Shown here: positions 46,501 to 53,469 of the stretch, in pieces
How positions within the stretch are numbered: the first letter of the stretch is position 1
Layout: every line of letters begins with the position of its first letter
From: Saccoglossus kowalevskii
Lineage: Eukaryota; Hemichordata; Enteropneusta; Harrimaniidae
Length of the DNA stretch: 53,469 bases
Assembly: GCF_000003605.2 (NCBI RefSeq)
Contig: NW_003124893.1
Span: 763,527-816,995, forward strand
Reading direction: 5' to 3'
The notes under the pieces: generated by a model
Told to the model about the DNA's origin: nothing
Seen by the model: the letters and a program-made list of their open reading frames with translations, nothing else
Database searches by the model: none
Made by a program: the position numbers and the translations under genes

Positions 46501-49500
46501 AATGTGAATATTTTATGAGAAGTTCATGAATTTCAGAGGCAACGTGGGTTACTACAATACAGAAACAACATGTTTGAAACAAAACTGAAGTATAGTACAA
46601 TAACTGACAAAAACTGCTCATTTCTGCTGACCGGAACTGAATCTACTGAACCTAGGAAACGTGAAACTCATCTATTGCAACGCGCATTGGCATAGGTTTT
46701 TTAAAATCCTAACCTCGCTGCACTACTTAAACAAAAGACATTATGACAACAAATCACAACTCAAAAGGAAATAAACATTCATTATTAAAAAAAATATCAA
46801 ACAGTGATGTTTAAGTGTGTCATATGCAAATAGAATGTAATCAATTGATAAAACAATTGCTTTAAGTGTATTGTTATTTTTAAGGTCAAACTATAAGCAC
46901 ACTGTGATGTGACAATGCAACAAGCCATTATGTAAATTATTGTGTAAATTAAACATTTCCACACATTCAATCAAATGAGGTCTATAACCTAAAATTCTGT
47001 GCATGTCATATCAATGTGTGGCATAACAGTATTCTACTGACCTGCGAGCATAGCGTGGCTTCCTCATGGAAAAATCCACTGACAAAATCACAGTATTCTC
47101 TTGTATGAATCTGACATTCACCTTGTATCCCTACACAGCAGGGATGCCCAGACATTTCACACTTCATGTGATCTAGACTAGATTGTGCAGTTTTCCGACA
47201 AATCGGCCATTTTGTGATGTCATCGGGCCATTCGTGTGGGAGAACACTGGCTGGAGTCGTGCAGGCTCTGAAAATTATGAATGCATATGGACATTATACC
47301 AACTGCTCTTCAGTTTTACATAACCAAGAAGATGCCATACATACTGACTGGAACAAGATGGCAATACCTACAGCTGACCTGATGTTCTTATAATAAAGGT
47401 AAATGATGATAAAGAACTGTAATGTTCTTAATTATTTAATTAAAATGATGACTGAACTCCTGGTTGCTAGGTGCTACTGAGCATGACCGCATAATTAATT
47501 ACAAAACAAGACTAGGTCAAAGGCCACAATAATACAGCAGTAGAACACTACAAGAACCAAATACTTTTGGGCAGTCAGCAAAGGAAATGTGGTTTTATCT
47601 CGTATATTACACATTTATGACTAAGATACATGTAATCGATACTGGGGTGATTAAGTCCAATATTTCACTGATTAATTCATAAATCAGTTCAACTGGTATT
47701 GCCATCTTGTAAACAAAATATAGATTACAACTAGCCGTGAAAGTTTTTAAGATGATTTACCTTGGATCTTGACCACATACAGCTCCCGATGTCCTTCCTT
47801 GTGGACCTGGATTTGTATCAGACCACTTTTCAAACACTGCAAATGTTTCCTTTTATAGAATAAATTATAATTGTTAGTCAAACATGTTGTGGATGGTACA
47901 ATTGTTCCATGAGCAGCAACCATACAAATGTCAACAATCAGGCTAAGAACGATAAATAGTTTAAAGCCGGGGAATCATAACCTGGGCATGCAGCAGACGG
48001 GCGTGTAGTTGTTTACAAACTCAATTCCCTCCGCATTAAATAACATATTTCTAGGTTTGAAAATTCATGTTTACAATATGCTTTACACATCATCTTGTTA
48101 GCTCCATACTGTGTCACATATGGTACATATCACTAATTTTCATTGGTTACACAATGTCACATGGCACATATAACTAATTTTTATTGGTTACACAGTGTCA
48201 CATGGTACATATCACTAATTTTCATTGGTTACACAGTGTCACAAGGTACATATCACTAATTTTCATTGGTTACACAGTGTCACAAGGTACATATCACTAA
48301 TTTTCATTGGTTACACAGTGTCACATGGTACATATCACTAATTAAGACCTGACTTACTGAACAAAAAGCCTGTGTAGTCTGTACACAACCAGCTTTATCA
48401 TTTTTTATACAGCACCCCGTGGTATTCTCATACTCTTTATCATTCAATATTGCTTGCAAAACTCTAGCGTCAGTGTGCATACACGGCGAGTACTTGGCAC
48501 CAAGATGTATTAAATCAGCCTACAATGAGACAATGCGTTGTATTACCAATTAGTTTTGAATCTATGTGTATCAGTACAGTTCAAAATATCTCATAGGAAG
48601 TCTTAATTAAAGCTAATAATCAGATGTGAATATTCATCGTCACCATAGTGTCACATGATCTGTAAAACACCAATATCCAATATAAACCTTTTCACCTTTC
48701 GCCCAAATTTTTCTGTATTTTTTTCTTATATTCTTCAATATTTCTGGAAACGACCCCTAATTTTGAATCCAACTAACATCTAGAGTCAATTTTCAGTTTG
48801 TACTCAAAAAATTTGTCTATTTCCGTCCCAGTCTTCTGAAGAAAATTGCAGAGTCCAAACAGAAATATTTTGTGAATTTGTGATGAAAAGGAGGAACTGG
48901 TGGTAAAAAGATAAAGGATTGTTGATGTGTGACAAATCATGACAATCTTTGTAGAAATTCGCCTGTAGAGGGCGCTATGCACATACTAGTTGGATTGGGC
49001 ATTCATATGAACTGAAAACAGTTGCAACATTGTCAACTGCCTGTATCTCTCTTTACAGGGGCATCATTTGGCAATGTAATGTTTGTTGCATTCATTCAGT
49101 CACAACATACATGTTTATCTATTTAAAGAAAGATTCTTACCGATCTTGGTCCCAGCCAAAAATTCTCTGGTTCATAGAAACCAACGCTTTCGACAGCTAA
49201 ATTTGACATCAGAATCTATCAGAAAAGAGCAAAATATTATCATATCATGTAATTAGTAGTGTAATGCATTAATTGTTTACTGATGCAAATTAGCAAATTC
49301 ATCAATTTAATAAAACCTAGTAAATATACTCATGATATTAAAATAGGAAAAATGAAAATTAAAGCATTTTGATGGCAGCGTTGTTTTATAAAATCTTGAA
49401 AATCATACTCCCAAGATTCACTTGTCCAAGATATAATGGTCACAGACAAATTGCGTATCAAGTCAGTAATTCTCATTATTATGTTGCCATGACAACTATT

Positions 49501-52500
49501 TGCACTCCTATCATTTTTGGCCAACAATGTATTACTTATTAATTATGAATAATTATAAAAGAAGTCCAATTATAGTGAAAATACTTATTATATGCAATTT
49601 AAGGAGTCCAATTATGATAACAATACTTATTATAGGTGACTTAAGGGGTTCAAATATGAAGACAATAATTACTAGCACCTTAAGCAGTCCAATCGAAGAC
49701 TTACCAAATCGCTCTGCTCTCTCAATGTAAATCCTACTGGTGCAAAACCATACACTCCAATAGCCATAATTGTTATCAGTACGTGTACAAAAGTTATCCA
49801 GTAAGTAAAGTAAGGTCTGAGTAAAATACAACAAAAATTAAAATAAACAGCTGATGTACAACAGATCATGCAAGACTGAATATAGCAGTCAACTATGTCA
49901 TGTTTTTTTTTTTTTTTGAAAATTGTAATCAAGACCACAGATCTAGAATTAACAACAAATGAAAATTAGATACCAATAACTATTTGGTGGGAATATCATG
50001 GAATGGATTCAATCATAATTATAAGAGAGAAATGTACCTTATTTGCTCTATTAGAAGCGCAGCTAAAATGCACATAAACCAAACTTGCATTTATTGTATG
50101 TGAAATCATTCAAATAGCATGTAATATGACCTTAGCATGTAATATGACCTTAGCATGTAATATGACCTTAGCATGTAATATGACCTTGGCATTTTCACTA
50201 CCAGACTTTCTTGCCCAAATTATTTTTGCATATATTTCCTATTTTCTTCAATATTTCTGGAAATGAGCCCTAATTTTAGAGCCAACAGACAAAATTTTCA
50301 ATTTATATTCAACAAATTTGGCTTTTTTGGTCCCAATCTTGTGAAAGAAAGTGCAGACTATAAAAGCGACTATTGTGTGTTTTTGGTGAAAAGGTCAGAC
50401 GCACATTTACACTACTAATAGACTAAAAATGTTACCTATGATCAGCCTCTAATTTCTCCAACTGCTCCTCCACCATTGTATCCATTCGCTGCGTTTTATA
50501 ACTTGTGTGTAACCACTCTCCAACCAATCCCTTACCAAACTCATGTCGGTCTGAGTTGTCAAACGCAGCATCCAATATTTTATCCAAGTCAATCTTGTTA
50601 CGTCGTATTGGCTTTTCTGGTGCTGTAGGGGCTACCTCAAAACGCTTGTCTGCGGCTTTCTTCTTCCAACCAAATCCAGTCGGTCTAGAAATAAGCAAGA
50701 TTGAAATTCAGCTTAATACTATTTTTCACTATTAAAAGTAATAACTTAAATTGCACTGTATATCACACAGATTTGGTCGTTAAACATTCAGGATATGAAC
50801 ATTAGCCGTTTGTTGCTTTTCAGAGAAAACATTGTAAATAATGCATGTCCGTTTCTCTGATTTACACTAGCACAATGAAGAATTACTTTTATTTATAAAG
50901 AGGAATTTAATATTTGAATCGATAATGCAATGTTTTGCATCGTCAATTAAGAATGAAATGCACTTTTTAGGAACATTAACGGCTGAATGACCTGAATATG
51001 AACAGTGTATCTTACTTGGTTCACTCACGGTGCATGCAGAAACCGAAATTAATTGGCATGGGTGGGCCTGGATATACTTTCACCATCTGAAAATAATGTG
51101 TATAGTTTGTATACTATACTAGTGAAAAACATGGCGCGTCTTAAACTATGATTTCCTAATTAGCTTATTAATAAATAGTGTGGTTTAAAAAGGGCAATTC
51201 AGTAACAACCACAAGCATTAAAAAGTTTATTGCATCCAAGTAGATGATTATGATAATAATTGCAATACTATGAAAGAAAAGATTTTAATGACTGCATTTT
51301 ACCAATATTATACAAAATTACTGATTTTATATTTTGAACATGTTGACATGCAGCAGCAGTCAAGGCAAAGCGGTGATATAAAACAGGAATTACAAGAACA
51401 CTCTCTCTTTTTCGCTAACAGAAATTTTCCAAGTCCCTTCAAATGTAGAAGACGGGCTGGAATCAATGAAAGTTATAAACAGTTCAATTGCAAGCAAAGT
51501 GTCACAGTATGTGTTGGTGAGTAGAAGCAATCATTGACAATGCACTGATTCCATGTGGTTTTATATGATTATATGATTATATGCATCATCTGTGTGTCGA
51601 TTTCAAAGCAGTATTTCAGTCAGAATTTGTCAATTATTATTAGAACACTTACACCATCTGCAGATATTCCACTTCCTTTGGTCGAATAACTTCATCATAC
51701 GCAGGCGGCGGTTGAGCTGTGGCATCTATCTCATCCAAGCCTGGCTTCTCTGGTTTCTCTAGTGTTTTTTGAAAGTGAGATGAGGCAGTCATCTCACTCT
51801 CCAATGCCTTTTCTTCGATGGTCGGCATAGCCCGTCTCGGTGTCTTTGGTGAGAAATCAAAGAACACCTCGTCATACAGTGACTCGGAGGATGGGGAAAG
51901 CTTTGCAAGGAGACAAAAAAAAATAACAGGAAAAAAACACAAAGACACAATATAAAAATATGTAATGGCCCAATATAGAAATGAAGATTTGATAAAAAAA
52001 AAACATTGACATGCAGGAAAAATGAATGAACAAAAAAAAAATCATGCAATTCATAGTATTATGAATATTTTAACATGACATCAAATAGGAAATTTGATAT
52101 CGAGAGAAGCAAAGAAAAACAAGCAATCCCCTCAATGCAAATTTGCCATGAAGCAACTTTGATATTTTCTCCAAAAAGATTAATAACAATTTTGGGAATA
52201 GCAAAGCACCGAACTCAGCATGCATCCTGTGTTAATATTTCATATTATGTATTCTACACGCATTGTACACACACTACATAAACTGTAAAATACTTTATTT
52301 TAGTTGGAATTAATTTTCACTGGGAAGCCATTTTGGGTGTTTTGTATAGAATTTACTTTTACTGATTTTTGACAAGTTGAATGTAAAATATAGAAAAAAA
52401 AATACATTCGCTGGATTTTATTTTCACTGAATCATCCCTTCAGCGAAAATAGTGAAAATTAATTCCAAGCGAAAATAAAGTATTTTACAGTAACCAATAT

Positions 52501-53313
52501 TGAACACATCTTTAACATACGCCTTTAAGTTAAAGTTGCATAGATGTGTTGACTTACTGCACACCTGGATGAGATCATCGAGCATGTTAATATGCATAAA
52601 TCCCTTAAAAAGAAACACTAAAAAACACCCACAAACCTTGCACAACCATTTGGCTATTTTATCAAAATGAGGAAGCATTGTCAGCTTTTTTTCAAAATTT
52701 GGTTGGTGAAAAATTAAGCAAGCGGTTAATCTGTGAAACATCACAAGTATGCTATGACAACCACAACTCTTCAATAAAAGTAAATTATTTTTATCAAATT
52801 TTTCATAATACTTTGTAAAATTTTTAGAAATGGAACCAAATTTCTTTGTGGCAGGTAATATGTGTATGGAGTAGGCAGATTTTTTACACAACCAATATTT
52901 CACCTTCAAAATAAGATACAAAATTAAAATTTGGTCATGATATTTTATGTCTAGCTTATTAAATGAAACGATAGCAATGAAATTAAACAGCGCTAGTATT
53001 TATGGCTGATAGAATCAAACATTTAAACGGAAAATAAATTTAACATTACAGTGTGCTAAGTTCAGATCCATCCGGTCGCTGAAAAGAAATACGACATGCA
53101 AACTCTGCAAGATCACAAGAGAATTAAGGGTCATGACCATGAAATAACCTTTGACCTTACCACATGTCCTGTGAAGAACGAGGTGTCAAGTTCGTCATCA
53201 AAATCACTATCTTCGTCAATGAGAGTTGAAGGTGCAAAACTTCGACTATGTAGACCTGGTGGTTTTCGTTGAGTATGGGTACTCTGAGAAATGGTTCCCC
53301 GTCGTGGCGCCCC
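43063..53313 (-). CDS. RHBDF (iRhom): inactive rhomboid protein (iRhom), 3' eleven exons
   Basis: Eleven exons, all with GT-AG introns and compatible phases, join to 2007 nt: 668 codons plus TAA. iRhoms are seven-pass proteins of the endoplasmic reticulum and cell surface. They lack protease activity; in animals they control trafficking of the protease ADAM17 (TACE) and EGF-type ligands. Visible here: part of the cytosolic region (about 1-217, with a DELDTSFF motif), the first membrane segment ([20 protein letters not shown]), the Cys-rich luminal iRhom homology domain (about 255-440), and six more membrane segments from [10 protein letters not shown] to GYMVFYLYP. The protein ends with a CIPFTDNFC motif, typical of iRhoms. 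The active-site Ser position is GPAAS (Pro before it, no Ser in the GxSx place), as in iRhoms. Mammalian iRhoms are about 855 residues, so about 190 N-terminal residues lie beyond the window. Confidence 0.95.
44517..44670 (-). CDS. RHBDF (iRhom): iRhom exon j (membrane segments 2-3)
   Basis: 154 nt, phase 2 to 0. It encodes [20 protein letters not shown], then [20 protein letters not shown]. Both blocks are nearly invariant in iRhoms. Confidence 0.95.
44795..45090. repeat. diverged tandem repeat in iRhom intron, period about 70 bp
   Basis: About four units share 'tattactttgtta.a', a 'caccag' or 'ctccag' block, 'tgaataa' and 'aaagt.tcca'. The array lies in the intron between exons i and j and runs close to exon i. 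Confidence 0.55.
45154..45254 (-). CDS. RHBDF (iRhom): iRhom exon i (second membrane segment start)
   Basis: 101 nt, phase 0 to 2. It encodes [20 protein letters not shown], then [14 protein letters not shown], the entry into membrane segment 2. A LINE tail lies about 90 bp upstream in the adjoining intron. Confidence 0.95.
45340..45958 (+). mobile_element. LINE 3' segment with C-terminal zinc motif, copy 2
   Basis: The + frame reads [17 protein letters not shown] (with stops after), then [20 protein letters not shown] and TCPFYQRK, the same CxxC..IEDE.H....C motif as the segment at 40423. The 3' end carries AATAAAGTATAAGTATAAGTA-type short repeats (45938-45957). It lies antisense in the iRhom intron between exons h and i. 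The 5' part is missing. Confidence 0.8.
45959..47041. other. iRhom intron, no further gene
   Basis: Short open frames on both strands at 46079-46501 lack support. A segment near 46110-46195 resembles one near 47962-48030 ('ttaaagc.ggggaa', then 'cacctg' or 'aacctg', then 'tgtttacaaac'), which suggests a dispersed repeat. Confidence 0.35.
47042..47267 (-). CDS. RHBDF (iRhom): iRhom exon h (luminal)
   Basis: 226 nt, phase 2 to 0. It encodes the [13 protein letters not shown] block, [20 protein letters not shown] and [11 protein letters not shown], all typical of the iRhom homology domain. The donor is gtcagt, a weaker form. Confidence 0.95.
47761..47849 (-). CDS. RHBDF (iRhom): iRhom exon g (luminal)
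   Basis: 89 nt, phase 0 to 2. It encodes [20 protein letters not shown], then AVCGQDPR. The acceptor aaaag is pyrimidine-poor; a nearer tttgcag looks stronger but would put the text out of frame. The start is chosen because the resulting LAVW-like block agrees with iRhoms. Confidence 0.85.
48109..48345. repeat. 41-bp minisatellite in iRhom intron
   Basis: About six units of 41 bp run on from gtgtcacatggtacatatca and then ctaattttcattggttacaca. Units differ by a few bases (catgg or caagg; ttcat or tttat). The array ends just before the donor of exon f. Confidence 0.9.
48358..48519 (-). CDS. RHBDF (iRhom): iRhom exon f (luminal, Cys-rich)
   Basis: 162 nt, phase 0 to 0. It encodes [20 protein letters not shown] and [20 protein letters not shown]. 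The Cys pattern (C..., GCC, GC, FC) matches the luminal domain. A 41-bp minisatellite ends about 13 bp beyond its donor. Confidence 0.92.
48690..48910. repeat. intronic dispersed repeat, copy 1
   Basis: Shares 'cttcaatatttctggaaa', 'ccctaatttt', 'tttgtctatttccgtcccag' and 'gtgatgaaaagg' with 50205-50395. Both copies have the same order. Confidence 0.6.
49141..49215 (-). CDS. RHBDF (iRhom): iRhom exon e (luminal)
   Basis: 75 nt, phase 0 to 0. It encodes a segment ending [12 protein letters not shown], matching the conserved ENFWIGP block of the iRhom homology domain. Confidence 0.9.
49705..49816 (-). CDS. RHBDF (iRhom): iRhom exon d (first membrane segment)
   Basis: 112 nt, phase 2 to 0. It encodes [20 protein letters not shown] and [16 protein letters not shown]. 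The block is highly conserved in iRhoms and marks the entry to the lumen. Confidence 0.95.
50117..50188. repeat. 18-bp tandem repeat, four copies
   Basis: The unit agcatgtaatatgacctt occurs four times in a row; the run ends in 'ggc'. It is next to the start of the second copy of the dispersed repeat. Confidence 0.9.
50205..50395. repeat. intronic dispersed repeat, copy 2
   Basis: Same family as 48690-48910, containing 'cttcaatatttctggaaa', 'gccctaatttta', 'ttttttggtcccaatctt' and 'ggtgaaaagg'. It lies in the next iRhom intron. Confidence 0.6.
50436..50684 (-). CDS. RHBDF (iRhom): iRhom exon c (cytosolic)
   Basis: 249 nt, phase 2 to 2. It encodes [17 protein letters not shown], then a basic helix-rich part with [20 protein letters not shown] and the conserved [12 protein letters not shown] run just before the first membrane segment. 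Confidence 0.9.
50685..51652. other. iRhom intron b-c
   Basis: Non-coding apart from the exon-like segment at 51029-51086. The frame at 51270-51524 (+) has no support. Confidence 0.4.
51029..51086 (-). other. exon-like segment that breaks the frame
   Basis: A 58-nt segment has a good acceptor (attattttcag) and donor (gtgagt). Read after exon b it gives a stop almost at once (V-W-stop), and its length is not a multiple of three, so it cannot be a normal coding exon here. It could be a poison exon or a chance match. Confidence 0.3.
51653..51900 (-). CDS. RHBDF (iRhom): iRhom exon b (cytosolic)
   Basis: 248 nt, phase 0 to 2. It encodes [20 protein letters not shown] and later a [11 protein letters not shown] motif, a PPxY-like sequence that could bind WW domains. 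The strong donor gtaagt is used, which makes the join to the next exon read V-PTGFGW. Confidence 0.85.
52283..52490. mobile_element. 208-bp inverted-repeat (MITE-like) element in iRhom intron
   Basis: The left arm ctgtaaaatactttatttt, then ttggaattaattttcac, and the right arm (near 52447-52490) are inverted copies over about 40 bp. There is no coding capacity. It lies in the intron between exons a and b. Confidence 0.7.
53161..53313 (-). CDS. RHBDF (iRhom): iRhom exon a (cytosolic)
   Basis: 153 nt, phase 0 to 0. It encodes [20 protein letters not shown] and ends [17 protein letters not shown], matching the conserved DELDTSFF segment of iRhoms. The acceptor is cacctgtag and the donor gtaagg. 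Earlier exons lie outside the window. Confidence 0.85.
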
Positions 53314-53469
53314 CTACAGGTGACAGAACAGAAAGCATCTCAGAAAGTTTGATCTTGCCAATTATATTTTGCAAGATGCTATTATATATCACTATTAGAA
53401 CATGTAAAGTACTCTCAGGTCAGTTAAAGCATGTATGTTATGAGTGAGTTCTAAACCTAGTATTTCACT

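Noticed and set aside
51029-51086. Treating the 58-nt segment as a constitutive iRhom exon
   Set aside because: No pair of splice phases keeps the frame; skipping it joins exons b and c perfectly.
1-53469. CRISPR array, operon or bacterial ribosome-binding sites
   Set aside because: The window is animal DNA; the tandem repeats found are minisatellites with no unique spacers.

Overview
The window is animal nuclear DNA. It is AT-rich (roughly two thirds A+T by eye), has spliced genes with GT-AG introns, and is crowded with decayed mobile elements. The one widely conserved gene is an inactive rhomboid (iRhom/RHBDF). The repeats (a compact Ty3/gypsy element, mariner, non-LTR fragments, many short inverted-repeat elements, 39-41 bp minisatellites) suggest a marine invertebrate, perhaps a mollusc or another lophotrochozoan. 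I cannot fix the species. Two assembly gaps are present (11424-11473 and 40935-41463).

Layout. 1-7000: diverged tandem repeats, a 188-bp inverted-repeat element carrying TTAGGG-like motifs, and on the + strand the last exon of a double-hotdog, thioesterase-like gene (3329-4074). 7017-9960: a 39-bp minisatellite split by a 2.5-kb Ty3/gypsy LTR retrotransposon (7287-9789) with matching LTRs and a large internal deletion. 10-17 kb: mostly non-coding, with a short orphan open stretch, a gap flanked by an exact 76-bp duplication, and a decayed ORF of an unnamed repetitive family.

17-37 kb: a cluster of four relatives of one SGNH/GDSL-hydrolase-like, membrane-anchored protein. These are an intact + copy (17416-18906), a + pseudogene (26435-27824), a small + fragment carrying a hAT-type MITE (31882-32336), and an intact - copy (35120-36496) with a recognisable TATA box and non-coding first exon. 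Between them lie a mariner relic, an orphan terminal exon, an internally deleted LINE and a Tc1-like fragment. The cluster looks like a small birth-and-death family.

37-43 kb: gene-poor, with a tRNA-like SINE head, a LINE 3' end between inverted arms, the 529-bp gap, and the 3' flank of iRhom. 43063-53313 (- strand): eleven consecutive exons of iRhom that join in frame to 2007 nt (668 codons plus stop). The amino-terminal part lies beyond the right edge. Its introns hold a LINE tail, minisatellites of 41, about 72 and 18 bp, a pair of diverged repeats, a 208-bp inverted-repeat element and one exon-like segment that would break the frame if included.

The iRhom gene and the SGNH cluster show no sign of working together. 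The best candidate for something undescribed is the SGNH-like family, with its GGS serine block, type II membrane anchor, variable stalk and C-terminal beta domain.
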